DNA of 64,000 nt, taken from the NCBI GenBank assembly GCA_002344065.1, contig DDTK01000005.1, forward strand, positions 116,655 to 180,654, in the 5' to 3' direction. A model generated the notes under the pieces. It searched no databases and was not told the DNA's origin. It was given only the letters and a program-made list of their open reading frames with translations. The position numbers and the translations under genes are program-made. Shown here in pieces: positions 42,757 through 51,162 of this stretch; within the stretch, counting starts at the first letter, position 1, and every line of letters starts with the position of its first letter. Source of the stretch: Flammeovirgaceae bacterium UBA2366. Lineage in GTDB: Bacteria > Bacteroidota > Bacteroidia > Cytophagales > Cyclobacteriaceae.

Positions 42757-42873
42757 CTACCCTTGTCTTTGCTTATAACGTGGGTTCTTCTTGTTAATCA
42801 CATACAACTTGCCTTTGCGTCTGATAATCTTACAATCAGCGCTACGCTTTTTTATGGATGTTTTTACTTTCAT
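42757..42873 (-). CDS. rpmJ: 50S ribosomal protein L36 (zinc-less form)
   Basis: 38 residues from ATG 42873 to TAG 42757: MKVKTSIKKRSADCKIIRRK, then GKLYVINKKNPRYKQRQG. Of the four zinc ligands (CxxC, C, H) only one cysteine (C14) remains, so this is the zinc-independent C-minus form. Correctly placed between infA and rpsM. Confidence 0.97.
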   Translation of the reverse strand: MKVKTSIKKRSADCKIIRRKGKLYVINKKNPRYKQRQG

Positions 42874-42914
42874 TGCTCTGTTAGTTGTGGAGACGTAATT
42901 ACTTACGACCCTAT

Positions 42915-43133
42915 CTATTTATACCTAAATACAATTCTTCCTTTTGTCAAATCATAAGGTGACATTTCCAGTCTCACCTTATCGCCCGGTAATATGCGGA
43001 TGTAGTGCATCCTCATCTTTCCGGAAATATGCGCCAACACTTCATGTCCGTTTTCTAGCTGAACACGAAACATGGCGTTTGATAATGCTTCCATTATCGT
43101 TCCATCTTGTTCTATCGACTTCTGTTTCGCCAC
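42915..43133 (-). CDS. infA: Translation initiation factor IF-1
   Basis: 72 residues from a GTG at 43133, giving the standard IF-1 length with the start lying inside the end of map (22-base overlap in another frame). OB-fold motifs: GTIMEALSNAMFRVQLENGH, HISGKMRMHYIRILPGDKV and SPYDLTKGRIVFRYK. It blocks the A site during initiation. The GTG start and overlap suggest translational coupling to map. Confidence 0.96.
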   Translation of the reverse strand: MAKQKSIEQDGTIMEALSNAMFRVQLENGHEVLAHISGKMRMHYIRILPGDKVRLEMSPYDLTKGRIVFRYK

Positions 43134-43909
43134 TTAAATGAATAATTTTCTTCTATATACTTATGTGTCGTTAACACTTCTGCTCTATCTTCTCGTACAG
43201 CTACCATGTGCTCAAAATGAGCCGATGGCTTTCTGTCAGCTGTTCGTATGGTCCATCCATCACGCTCCTGAACAACATTTTTTGTTCCCATGTTGATCAT
43301 CGGCTCAATGGCAAATACCATTCCCACAACCAGCTTCACACCCTTTCCCCGCTTGCCATAATTCGGAACTTCAGGATCTTCATGAAGGTTTTTACCCACT
43401 CCATGCCCTACCAACTCCCGAACCACACCATATCCAAAACTTTCTACATAACTCTGAATGGCATGACTCACATCACCCATTCGGTTACCTGCTTTAGCTT
43501 GTTCGATTCCTTTAAACAAGGACTCGTAGGTTCGCTCCAGCAGCAGGAGAGTTTTTTCATCTACACCTTCCAACGGGTAGGTGTAAGCTGAATCACTGTG
43601 AAAACCTTTGTAGTAAACTCCACAATCAATGGCTACTACATCTTTTTCGCGCAATTCATAGTTGCCAGGAAAACCATGTACAACCACCTCGTTTACTGAA
43701 ATACAAAGTGAAGCAGGAAAAGAACCATTGTAATTCTTGAAGGACGGAACGCCTCCATGATCACGGATAAATTCTTCTGCCACTTTATCCAGCACCGAAG
43801 TTTTCACTCCAGGTTTTACCAGCTTCGCTATTTCACCATGGGCTTTGCCCAATATTTGGGCACTTTCCTTGATGATTTGGATCTCCTCTTCAGTCTTTAA
43901 GTGGATCAT
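43112..43909 (-). CDS. map: Methionine aminopeptidase, type I
   Basis: 265 residues from ATG 43909. Pita-bread fold with metal ligands in VVAIDCGVYYKGFHSDSAYTY (split at the two Asp), GHGVGKNLHEDPEVPNYG (His), MVFAIEPMIN (Glu) and the final WTIRTADRKPSAHFEHMVAV (Glu). Removes the initiator Met. It has a serine in EVVVHGFPGNY context as usual. Located between secY and infA as in many Bacteroidota and Firmicutes. Confidence 0.97.
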   Translation of the reverse strand: MIHLKTEEEIQIIKESAQILGKAHGEIAKLVKPGVKTSVLDKVAEEFIRDHGGVPSFKNYNGSFPASLCISVNEVVVHGFPGNYELREKDVVAIDCGVYYKGFHSDSAYTYPLEGVDEKTLLLLERTYESLFKGIEQAKAGNRMGDVSHAIQSYVESFGYGVVRELVGHGVGKNLHEDPEVPNYGKRGKGVKLVVGMVFAIEPMINMGTKNVVQERDGWTIRTADRKPSAHFEHMVAVREDRAEVLTTHKYIEENYSFKWRNRSR

Positions 43910-43915
43910 CCAGCA

Positions 43916-45235
43916 CTAAGCCGCAGCAAATTGAGAACGACCTTTCACACGTCCGGATTTCATCATTCCTTCATAATGACGCATCAGCAGATAACTTTCA
44001 ATTTGCTGCAATGTGTCGAGGATTACCCCAACCATAATCAACAATGATGTTCCTCCATAAAACTGAGCGAAATTCTGACCGACACCAGCCCTAACTGCAA
44101 ATGCAGGTAGAATAGCAACGATCACCAGAAACATGGCCCCCGGAAATGTAATTCTTGATAAAACAGTATCTATAAACTCAGCAGTTTGCTTGCCCGGCTT
44201 AATACCCGGTACAAAACCACCGTTGCGTTTCAGGTTGTCAGCAATATCATTTGAGTTAATGGTAATCGCTGTATAAAAGAACGTAAAAATCAAAATCAGT
44301 GAGCCAAACAGCAGGTTGTACTGCCATGATGTAAAGTCGGAGAACGTAGAGCCAATGTAAGCACCAATATCGCTATCTCTCCAAATACCGGCCAGCAAGG
44401 CAGGGATAAACATTAACGCCTGCGCGAAAATGATGGGCATTACACCGGCAGAGTTCAGTTTCAATGGAATGAAATCGCGCTTACCGCCATACAGTTTATT
44501 GCCAATAACCTGCTTGGCATATTGAATTGGAATTCTTCGGGTAGCCTGGGTAAGCATAATCACACCCATCACGACAAAGAACAACGCTAACAATTCAATA
44601 ATAAACAACAGTGCACCTTGCATACCACGGTTGTTCACCGCTTCATCAATGATAGCGCCCGGGAATCGTGACACTATACCAATCATGATCAGCATGGATA
44701 TACCATTACCAATACCTTTATCGGTGATACGCTCGCCTAACCACATACAGAACATTGTTCCGGCAATCAGAATAACGATTGATGACGCGTAGAAAAATAA
44801 TCCTGGTGTTGTAATAGCCTCAGTAGGTATAGTTCCACGGATATATCCGTAAGACTGGAAACCGGTAATGAATATGGTTAATACTCGTGTGATTTGGTTT
44901 AATCGCTTGCGTCCAGAGTCGCCCTCTTTCTGCATTTTTTGAAAATAGGGTACTGCAAACCCAAGCAACTGCACAATAATCGATGCAGAGATGTAAGGCA
45001 TAATACCTAACGCAAAAATGGAAGCCCTGCTAAACGAACCTCCAAGAAACGTATTTAATAAATCGAAAATACCACCAGACACAGCATTCTGTTCAAGAAT
45101 TACCGGATCAACACCTGGCAACACGATGAAAGAACCGAGCCTGAAAATGATCAGGAAGCCCATGGTGTTCAGGATTCTGACTCTCAGATCTTCAATCGAA
45201 AAAATATTCCTTATGGTAGTAAAGAACCGCTTCAT
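43916..45235 (-). CDS. secY: Protein translocase subunit SecY
   Basis: 439 residues from ATG 45235, ten membrane helices. The plug region (GGIFDLLNTFLGGSFSRASI) follows helix 1, then LGIMPYISASIIVQLL, and the cytoplasmic loops that bind SecA/ribosome (YAKQVIGNKLYGGKRDFIPL, LKRNGGFVPGIKPGKQTAEF). Forms the inner-membrane channel with SecE and SecG. Two bases after rplO. Confidence 0.98.
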   Translation of the reverse strand: MKRFFTTIRNIFSIEDLRVRILNTMGFLIIFRLGSFIVLPGVDPVILEQNAVSGGIFDLLNTFLGGSFSRASIFALGIMPYISASIIVQLLGFAVPYFQKMQKEGDSGRKRLNQITRVLTIFITGFQSYGYIRGTIPTEAITTPGLFFYASSIVILIAGTMFCMWLGERITDKGIGNGISMLIMIGIVSRFPGAIIDEAVNNRGMQGALLFIIELLALFFVVMGVIMLTQATRRIPIQYAKQVIGNKLYGGKRDFIPLKLNSAGVMPIIFAQALMFIPALLAGIWRDSDIGAYIGSTFSDFTSWQYNLLFGSLILIFTFFYTAITINSNDIADNLKRNGGFVPGIKPGKQTAEFIDTVLSRITFPGAMFLVIVAILPAFAVRAGVGQNFAQFYGGTSLLIMVGVILDTLQQIESYLLMRHYEGMMKSGRVKGRSQFAAA

Positions 45236-45237
45236 TA

Positions 45238-45684
45238 TTATTTCACTGGGGTTGCAGATCCGCCTACTTTTTCGATGGCCTTAACGGCTGTGTCAGAAAA
45301 AGCATGAGCCTGTACGTTCACTTTTGATTTCAATTCTCCTCGTCCTAAAACCTTTACTTTATCGGTTCTTCCAATAATACCATTGTCGATAAGAACCTGT
45401 ACGCTGATGTCAGCCGATTTAATTTTTTCAGCAAGTGTTTCAAGAACATCCAGATTTACTGCTTTGAAGTAAACCTTGTTATTATTCTTAAAGCCAAACT
45501 TTGGCACCCTGCGCTGTAACGGCATTTGTCCACCTTCAAAACCAAACTTTCTGGAATAGCCTGAACGTGATTTAGCACCCTTGTGTCCGCGACCAGCAGT
45601 AGTACCACCGGAACCCTGTCCACGTCCTAGGCGCTTGTTGGTTTTAACTGAACCCTCAGCAGGTTTTAATGTATGTAACTTCAT
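45238..45684 (-). CDS. rplO: 50S ribosomal protein L15
   Basis: 148 residues from ATG 45684. Glycine/arginine-rich N-terminal extension (RLGRGQGSGGTTAGRGHKGA, RSGYSRKFGFEGGQMPLQRR) and a globular C-terminal domain (NLDVLETLAEKI, VKVLGRGELK). Late-assembly 23S-binding protein, in standard order before secY. Confidence 0.98.
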   Translation of the reverse strand: MKLHTLKPAEGSVKTNKRLGRGQGSGGTTAGRGHKGAKSRSGYSRKFGFEGGQMPLQRRVPKFGFKNNNKVYFKAVNLDVLETLAEKIKSADISVQVLIDNGIIGRTDKVKVLGRGELKSKVNVQAHAFSDTAVKAIEKVGGSATPVK

Positions 45685-45689
45685 GGTAA

Positions 45690-45869
45690 TTAAAGTTCTG
45701 TTACCGTAATCAAATGATTCACCTTGTTAATCATACCGGCAATCTGGGGAGTTAACTCCACTTCCACCGATCTATTCACTTTACCTAAGCCCAACGCTCT
45801 TAATGTGCGCTGCTGTCTCTCAGGTCTTTTAATATCGCTTCTCGCTTGTGTAATTTTTACCTTAGCCAT
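45690..45869 (-). CDS. rpmD: 50S ribosomal protein L30
   Basis: 59 residues from ATG 45869 to TAA 45690: MAKVKITQARSDIKRPERQQ, RTLRALGLGKVNRSVEVE and TPQIAGMINKVNHLITV. A normal-size L30, too short to stand out as a long ORF but in its expected place between rpsE and rplO. Confidence 0.97.
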   Translation of the reverse strand: MAKVKITQARSDIKRPERQQRTLRALGLGKVNRSVEVELTPQIAGMINKVNHLITVTEL

Positions 45870-45873
45870 TTTC

Positions 45874-46392
45874 TTATCCGTTAAAAACTTTGGACAATGA
45901 AACTCCTCTGTTCTTCGCTACCGTAAATGCATCGCGCATGTTCGTCAACGCATTGAAGGTTGCCTTCACCACGTTGTGTGGATTAGAAGATCCCTTCGAC
46001 TTTGCCAAAACATTGTGAATACCGGCACTTTCCAATACTGCACGCATAGCACCACCGGCAATAACTCCTGTACCGGGCGAAGCAGGCTTCAGCAGAACAA
46101 GTCCACCACCGAATTTACCAATAGCTTCATGTGGCACAGTTCCTTTTGAAATCGGAACTTTCACCAAATGCTTTTTGGCATCATCGATTCCTTTTGTGAT
46201 GGCATCGGTTACTTCATTGGCTTTGCCTAATCCGTATCCTACCACACCATTGCCATCGCCAACTACTACTATGGCAGCGAAGCTGAACCTGCGTCCACCC
46301 TTCACTACTTTTGCTACGCGTTCAATGGCAACGACTTTCTCTTTCAGATCAATTTCGCTCGCCTTTACTGTGCTGATGTTGCTAACTGACAT
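45874..46392 (-). CDS. rpsE: 30S ribosomal protein S5
   Basis: 172 residues from ATG 46392. Double-stranded-RNA-binding-like N-terminal domain (GGRRFSFAAIVVVGDGNGVV, GYGLGKANEVTDAI) and C-terminal domain (ASPGTGVIAGGAMRAVLESA, SKGSSNPHNVVKATFNAL). Accuracy-related 30S protein, standard place. Confidence 0.98.
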   Translation of the reverse strand: MSVSNISTVKASEIDLKEKVVAIERVAKVVKGGRRFSFAAIVVVGDGNGVVGYGLGKANEVTDAITKGIDDAKKHLVKVPISKGTVPHEAIGKFGGGLVLLKPASPGTGVIAGGAMRAVLESAGIHNVLAKSKGSSNPHNVVKATFNALTNMRDAFTVAKNRGVSLSKVFNG

Positions 46393-46403
46393 ATCTTAAT
46401 TTC

Positions 46404-46754
46404 TTAGAATTTCAAACCGCCTTCCCGTGCGCCTTCGGCCAGGGCCTTAACATTACCATGGTACAAGTAACCGTTGCGATCAAACACAATAGCATTTATA
46501 CCGGAAGCAATTGCCTTTTCAGCAATCTTCTTCCCTACATTTTTTGAGTTCTCCATGTTAAGTCCGGATTTCTTACCCAAATCATTAACCGAAGCGGCCG
46601 CTATGGTAACACCGTTTACATCGTCAATAATCTGAGCATAGATGCCCGTGTTACTTCTGAAGATAGATAACCTGGGTCTCTCTGTTGTTCCGGAGATCTT
46701 CTTCCGTACACCCTTTTTTATTCTTGATCTTCTTTCTCTGTTCTTGCCTGCCAT
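46404..46754 (-). CDS. rplR: 50S ribosomal protein L18
   Basis: 116 residues from ATG 46754. Basic start (RERRSRIKKGVRKKISGTTE), RPRLSIFRSNTGIYAQIIDD, and the 5S-binding end VFDRNGYLYHGNVKALAEGA with REGGLKF. Helps place 5S rRNA with L5. Confidence 0.98.
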   Translation of the reverse strand: MAGKNRERRSRIKKGVRKKISGTTERPRLSIFRSNTGIYAQIIDDVNGVTIAAASVNDLGKKSGLNMENSKNVGKKIAEKAIASGINAIVFDRNGYLYHGNVKALAEGAREGGLKF

Positions 46755-46786
46755 AGGAAATGGTTTTCTATGATGCTTATCAATTA

Positions 46787-47344
46787 TTATTTAGCAGCTG
46801 CTTTACCAGCTTTTCTACGTACCTGCTCACCTGTAAAGCGAATACCTTTTCCTTTGTAAGGTTCAACTTTACGTAATGATTTAATTTTAGCAGCAACCTG
46901 TCCGATCAACTGCTTATCAATTCCTTCCAGAATAATGGTAGGATTGCTACCCTTTTCCTGAACGGCCTGAACCTTTAATTCACTGGGAACTGCCAGAAAG
47001 ATGCTGTGCGAGTAACCAAGACTTAGTTCAAGTACATTGGATTGAGCACTGGCTTTAAAACCAACACCTACCAATTCAAGTTGTTTCTTATAACCGTTCT
47101 TCACACCCTCAATCATGTTGGCGATAAGGGCACGGTACAAACCATGCATAGCCTTATGACGCTTTTGTTCAGTGGGGCGCTCCAGAATAATATTGCCATC
47201 CTCCTGCTTAATGATAAAGTCAGAATCAATAACCTGGGTTAGTTCACCTTTAGGACCTTTCACAGAAACTGTGTGGTTAGCCTTATTAAAGTTGAACGAA
47301 ATGCCTTGCGGTAATTCAATGGGTAGTTTTCCTATACGTGACAT
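46787..47344 (-). CDS. rplF: 50S ribosomal protein L6
   Basis: 185 residues from ATG 47344. Two duplicated alpha/beta domains: MSRIGKLPIELPQGISFNFN, VSVKGPKGELT, then NMIEGVKNGYKKQLELVGVG and the C-terminal signature EPYKGKGIRFTGEQVRRKAG. Near the factor-binding site. Confidence 0.98.
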   Translation of the reverse strand: MSRIGKLPIELPQGISFNFNKANHTVSVKGPKGELTQVIDSDFIIKQEDGNIILERPTEQKRHKAMHGLYRALIANMIEGVKNGYKKQLELVGVGFKASAQSNVLELSLGYSHSIFLAVPSELKVQAVQEKGSNPTIILEGIDKQLIGQVAAKIKSLRKVEPYKGKGIRFTGEQVRRKAGKAAAK

Positions 47345-47356
47345 AGCTTCAGTCGA

Positions 47357-47755
47357 TTAATACACGTAACACAATACTTCACCACCCACATTTAACTTGC
47401 GGGCTTCCTTATCGGTAACTACCCCACGGGAAGTTGAGATAATAGCCACGCCCAATCCATTCATTACCCTTGGCAGAGCACTGGTGTTGGCGTACTGTCT
47501 CAAACCGGGCGTACTTATCCGTTGCAATTTGGTGATGGCCGATTCCCGTGTTTCAGGGTTATACTTCAAGGCAATCTTGATTGTACCCTGAGGGGTGGGG
47601 CCCTCCTCAAATTTGTAGTTTAAAATATACCCTTTGTCGAATAACACCTTGGTTATCTCCCTTTTCAGGTTAGACGCAGGAATTTCTACCACCTTGTGGT
47701 TAGCTTTGATTGCGTTCCGCAACCTTGTCAAATAGTCTGAAATAGGATCAGTCAT
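47357..47755 (-). CDS. rpsH: 30S ribosomal protein S8
   Basis: 132 residues from ATG 47755. MTDPISDYLTRLRNAIKANH start, PASNLKREITKVLFDKGYI, and the rRNA-binding end GLGVAIISTSRGVVTDKEAR. In E. coli S8 represses the spc operon. Here it is the first gene after an internal promoter and hairpin (47781-47844), which is suggestive but unproven as a control point. Confidence 0.98.
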   Translation of the reverse strand: MTDPISDYLTRLRNAIKANHKVVEIPASNLKREITKVLFDKGYILNYKFEEGPTPQGTIKIALKYNPETRESAITKLQRISTPGLRQYANTSALPRVMNGLGVAIISTSRGVVTDKEARKLNVGGEVLCYVY

Positions 47756-47780
47756 TTTACTATTTCTTTACGCTCATTTT

Positions 47781-47814
47781 AAAAAAAGCAAACCCGTTAT
47801 TTTTAACGGGCTGC
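47781..47814 (-). terminator. Terminator-like hairpin inside the ribosomal block (rpsN-rpsH)
   Basis: Read leftward: GCAG, CCCGTTA (47810-47804), four-base loop, TAACGGG (47799-47793), TTTGC and then seven T (47787-47781). Seven perfect base pairs plus outer GCA/TGC. It forms a terminator shape 26 bases before rpsH and directly follows the promoter at 47814-47844, so it would sit at the very 5' end of that transcript and also within read-through RNA from rpsN. Confidence 0.8.
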
Positions 47815-47844
47815 AAAGATACCTAACAATTTCTGTTATCCAAA
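47814..47844 (-). promoter_or_regulatory. Perfect internal promoter in front of rpsH
   Basis: On the minus strand TTTG (47844-47841), exactly 19 nt, then TATCTTTG (47821-47814). Both elements match the Bacteroidota housekeeping sigma consensus. The following CAGCCC resembles the CAGTCC after the rplC promoter. It would divide the long ribosomal block into rplC-rpsN and rpsH-rplQ transcripts. Confidence 0.85.
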
Positions 47845-47910
47845 CTGTTACCTGGTTTCGTCATAGACGACCTTGATACTCAGCAACCTAATATGTCGTT
47901 TCGCGCTGTT

Positions 47911-48180
47911 TTACCAGCTAGCTTTGGTCAAACCAGGGATTTTGCCCTCAGAAGCCATTTCGCGCAGAACGTTTCGGCATACGCCAAACTTTCCTACATA
48001 GCCTTTTGGACGACCCGTAAGCTTGCACCTGTTTTTCAGGCGCACCGGAGACGCGTTGCGGGGGAGTTTATCCAGCGCAGCATAGTCACCGGCCTCTTTC
48101 AGGGCTTTGCGCTTAGCGGCATATACTGCCACCAGCTTCTCTCTTTTGGTTTGCCTTGCAATTACAGATAATTTAGCCAT
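47911..48180 (-). CDS. rpsN: 30S ribosomal protein S14 (zinc-less long form)
   Basis: 89 residues from ATG 48180. No CxxC pairs: the long zinc-independent type. Motifs: MAKLSVIARQTKREKLVAVY, LPRNASPVRLKNRCKLTGRP, GKFGVCRNVLREMASEGKIP. It ends at 47911, and an unusual 155-bp gap with a promoter and hairpin follows before rpsH. Confidence 0.97.
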   Translation of the reverse strand: MAKLSVIARQTKREKLVAVYAAKRKALKEAGDYAALDKLPRNASPVRLKNRCKLTGRPKGYVGKFGVCRNVLREMASEGKIPGLTKASW

Positions 48181-48189
48181 AGCAAATTT

Positions 48190-48741
48190 TTAGTTCTTAT
48201 TAGCAAACGGCATCCCGAACGCTTTCAGGAGCTCGTAACTTTCTTCGTCTGTATCAGCAGAAGTCACAAACGTGATGTCCATTCCGCTGATTTTATTAAC
48301 CTTATCAATTGATATCTCCGGGAAGATGATCTGCTCTTTTACACCCAGGGTATAATTACCCCGTCCGTCAAAACCCTTCGGGCTGATGCCACGAAAATCG
48401 CGTACACGTGGCAGTGCAATGCTCATCAAGCGGTCCAGAAATTCATACATCTTGTCGCCACGTAAAGTCACCTTCACACCAATGGGCATATCTTCCCGTA
48501 ACTTAAAGTTGGAAATTGCCTTCTTGGATTTGGTGGATACAGCCTTCTGACCGGTGATCGCGGTGATTTCTTCCAGCGCCACATCAATCAGCTTCTTATC
48601 GGTTACGGCAATGCCCATACCTTTGTTGATGCTGATTTTCTCAATTTTAGGAACCTGCATAACCGACTTGTACTGAAACTTCTCTTTCAGTGCCGGCACG
48701 ATTTCCTTTACGTACTTTTCTTTTAGTCTTGGAGTAGCCAT
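48190..48741 (-). CDS. rplE: 50S ribosomal protein L5
   Basis: 183 residues from ATG 48741, one-base overlap with rplX (TAATG). MQVPKIEKISINKGMG, AITGQKAVSTKSKKAISNFK, LREDMPIGVKVTLRG, and FPEISIDKVNKISGMDITFV. Binds 5S rRNA. Confidence 0.98.
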   Translation of the reverse strand: MATPRLKEKYVKEIVPALKEKFQYKSVMQVPKIEKISINKGMGIAVTDKKLIDVALEEITAITGQKAVSTKSKKAISNFKLREDMPIGVKVTLRGDKMYEFLDRLMSIALPRVRDFRGISPKGFDGRGNYTLGVKEQIIFPEISIDKVNKISGMDITFVTSADTDEESYELLKAFGMPFANKN

Positions 48742-49082
48742 TACTTTATAAATTCTCCTGTTTTCTTTGAATAGCGCTGCAACTTACCTTTCTCGTTCAG
48801 TTTTCTTCCTATACGGGTAGGGTTACCACTTGCCGGATCAATCAACATCAAGTTGCTGATGTGCAAAGCAGCTTCGGTTTTTTTTATTCCACCTTCAGGT
48901 TTTCCTGCAGAAGGTTTTTCGTGTTTTGTAACGATGTTGATTCCTTCAACAATCGCTCTGCTTTTTGCGACCTGAACTTCCAATACTTTTCCGGTTTTAC
49001 CTTTGTCATCTCCGGCAATAACCTTCACGGTATCGCCTTTGCGAATATGAAGTTTAGGTTGCTTATTAAATTTTCTTTCCAT
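48741..49082 (-). CDS. rplX: 50S ribosomal protein L24
   Basis: 113 residues from ATG 49082. KOW motif HIRKGDTVKVIAGDDKGKTG, then VEGINIVTKHEKPSAGKPEG and IHISNLM-type end (ALHISNLMLIDPASGNPTR). Assembly initiator of the large subunit. Confidence 0.98.
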   Translation of the reverse strand: MERKFNKQPKLHIRKGDTVKVIAGDDKGKTGKVLEVQVAKSRAIVEGINIVTKHEKPSAGKPEGGIKKTEAALHISNLMLIDPASGNPTRIGRKLNEKGKLQRYSKKTGEFIK

Positions 49083-49086
49083 GGTA

Positions 49087-49455
49087 TTAAATCACTTCAG
49101 GTGCCAATGACACAATTTTCATAAACTGCTTCTCTCTCAGCTCACGCGCCACTGGGCCGAAAATACGGGTACCACGCGGTTCATCCTGAGCATTCAACAA
49201 CACTGCTGCATTATCCTCAAAGCGAATGTATGAACCATCCTTTCTTCTGATCTCTTTGGTCGTTCTCACCACCACCGCTCTTGATACAGTACCTTTTTTT
49301 ACCTGGCTTGAAGGCATGGCTGATTTTACTGTAACCACAATCTTATCGCCCACGGTTGCATAACGCTTGCTGCTGCCGCCTAACACATGCACGCAAAGCA
49401 CTTCTTTAGCACCGCTATTATCGGCAACAGAAAGTCTTGATTCGGTTTGTATCAT
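49087..49455 (-). CDS. rplN: 50S ribosomal protein L14
   Basis: 122 residues from ATG 49455. MIQTESRLSVADNSGAKEVL, VVTVKSAMPSSQVKKGTVSR (the L14 signature) and GTRIFGPVARELREKQFMKI. Standard size and position. Confidence 0.98.
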   Translation of the reverse strand: MIQTESRLSVADNSGAKEVLCVHVLGGSSKRYATVGDKIVVTVKSAMPSSQVKKGTVSRAVVVRTTKEIRRKDGSYIRFEDNAAVLLNAQDEPRGTRIFGPVARELREKQFMKIVSLAPEVI

Positions 49456-49457
49456 AA

Positions 49458-49712
49458 TTACTTCGCTTTTTCTATAATCTCAACTAATCTCCAACGCTTC
49501 AACTTGCTCAACGGACGAGTTTCAGAGATGCGTACGGTATCACCAATGCCTGCCTCATTCTTTTCATCATGAGCCATAAATTTGGTTGTCTTGTGAACAA
49601 ACTTTCCGTAGATCGGGTGTTTCACCTTTCTATCCACAGCAACGGTAATACTCTTCACCATTTTGTTGCTCACCACTTTACCAACACGTTCTTTTCTAAG
49701 ATTCCTTTCCAT
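49458..49712 (-). CDS. rpsQ: 30S ribosomal protein S17
   Basis: 84 residues from ATG 49712. MERNLRKERVGKVVSNKMVK, KHPIYGKFVHKTTKFMAHDE and GDTVRISETRPLSKLKRWRL, the S17 OB-fold with its diagnostic GDxVxIxExRPLSKxKxW end. Confidence 0.98.
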   Translation of the reverse strand: MERNLRKERVGKVVSNKMVKSITVAVDRKVKHPIYGKFVHKTTKFMAHDEKNEAGIGDTVRISETRPLSKLKRWRLVEIIEKAK

Positions 49713-49716
49713 AGGA

Positions 49717-49911
49717 CTATTTTTGAAGTTCTTTAGCTCGTAGCTCCGTATTCAGACGGGCTATAAGTTTCTTTGTTTCTCTTATTTTCATCGGGTTTTC
49801 GATAGCCGAAACCTGATGGGCAAATTTCATTTTACGCAGCGCTTCTTTTTCGCTGCCGATTTTTTCACGCAGCTCAACCACGTTTAACTCTTTTATTTCT
49901 GTGCTCTTCAT
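49717..49911 (-). CDS. rpmC: 50S ribosomal protein L29
   Basis: 64 residues from ATG 49911. Two-helix protein: MKSTEIKELNVVELREKIGS, LRKMKFAHQVSAIENPMKIR, ETKKLIARLNTELRAKEL. Sits near the exit tunnel. Four bases before rpsQ. Confidence 0.97.
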   Translation of the reverse strand: MKSTEIKELNVVELREKIGSEKEALRKMKFAHQVSAIENPMKIRETKKLIARLNTELRAKELQK

Positions 49912-49920
49912 GGCTATGAC

Positions 49921-50340
49921 TTATTCTACGTAATCTCTTCTAACGGTAAACTTAGTTCTGATCGGCAATTTACCTTCGGCTAACCGCAACGCTTCTTTTG
50001 CTGTGGCCATGTTTACACCACCGGCCTCGAAAAGAATTGTTCCTGGCTTGATCACCGCTACCCAATATTCAGGGGCACCTTTACCTTTACCCATACGAAC
50101 CTCAGCAGGCTTTTGTGTAATCGGCTTGTCAGGGAAAATACGAATCCATACCTGACCTTCACGTTTCATAAAACGTGTTACGGCAATACGGGCGGCTTCC
50201 AGTTGACGGGATGTAATCCATCCGCCCTCCAGGCTTTTAAGACCAAACGATCCGAACGCAATAGTGTGCCCACGAGTGGCAACCCCTTTTACGCGGCCTT
50301 TTTGCATTTTTCTGAACTTCGTACGTTTCGGCTGTAACAT
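49921..50340 (-). CDS. rplP: 50S ribosomal protein L16
   Basis: 139 residues from ATG 50340. MLQPKRTKFRKMQKGRVKGV, FGSFGLKSLEGGWITSRQLE, RMGKGKGAPEYWVAVIKPGT. Organises the A-site tRNA region. Confidence 0.98.
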   Translation of the reverse strand: MLQPKRTKFRKMQKGRVKGVATRGHTIAFGSFGLKSLEGGWITSRQLEAARIAVTRFMKREGQVWIRIFPDKPITQKPAEVRMGKGKGAPEYWVAVIKPGTILFEAGGVNMATAKEALRLAEGKLPIRTKFTVRRDYVE

Positions 50341-50367
50341 TGCTACCTTACTTTATACTTCTTAATA

Positions 50368-51162
50368 CTATCGTTTCTCTCTGCGATTTTCTCCACCGCG
50401 ACCTCCGCGGTTTCCACCACGACCTTCATTGGGTCTTCTTCTTCCACCACGATCTCCACCACCACGCTCATTACCAGCACTACCCTGGCTACCGGCAGCA
50501 TTGCTCACAATACCCACATTAGGTGACAGATCACGCTTGCCATACACTTCACCTTTAAAGATCCATACCTTAATACCGATCTTTCCGTAAACGGTTTGTG
50601 CTTCCGATATCGCATAATCAATATCAGCACGCAGTGTGTGCAAGGGAATCCTTCCTTCTTTATACTGTTCTGTGCGAGCCATATCAGCACCTGCTAAACG
50701 GCCTGAACACTTTATCTTAATACCTTCAGCACCTACACGAATGGCAGAAGCAATGGCTTGTTTCATGGCACGCTTGTAGGAGATACGCGCTTCAATTTGT
50801 TGAGCAATAGATTCACCAACTAACTTGGCATCTAATTCCGGACGCTTAATTTCATAGATGTTGATCTGAACATCTTTGCCGGTGATTTGCTTCAATTCTT
50901 CCTTGATCTTATCGACTTCGGTACCACCCTTTCCGATAACTACACCTGGGCGTGCAGTGTGAATGGTTAATGTGATACGCTTCAATGTACGCTCAATAAC
51001 TATCTTGGCGATACCGCCTTTAGGAATACGGGCGCTGATGTATTTTCTGATCTTCTGATCTTCAACCAGCTTATCAGAGAAGGTATTGCCACCGTACCAG
51101 TTAGAGTCCCATCCCCGAACGATACCCAAGCGAAATCCTACAGGATTAATTTTCTGTCCCAT
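50368..51162 (-). CDS. rpsC: 30S ribosomal protein S3
   Basis: 264 residues from ATG 51162 (one base shared with rplV). MGQKINPVGFRLGIVRGWDS start, KH domain with GVVIGKGGTEVDKI, and a C-terminal domain (RADIDYAISEAQTVYGKIGI). The last about 45 residues are a glycine/arginine-rich low-complexity tail (GGGDRGGRRRPNEGRGGNRG), an RGG-like extension beyond the usual end. Confidence 0.98.
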   Translation of the reverse strand: MGQKINPVGFRLGIVRGWDSNWYGGNTFSDKLVEDQKIRKYISARIPKGGIAKIVIERTLKRITLTIHTARPGVVIGKGGTEVDKIKEELKQITGKDVQINIYEIKRPELDAKLVGESIAQQIEARISYKRAMKQAIASAIRVGAEGIKIKCSGRLAGADMARTEQYKEGRIPLHTLRADIDYAISEAQTVYGKIGIKVWIFKGEVYGKRDLSPNVGIVSNAAGSQGSAGNERGGGDRGGRRRPNEGRGGNRGGRGGENRREKR

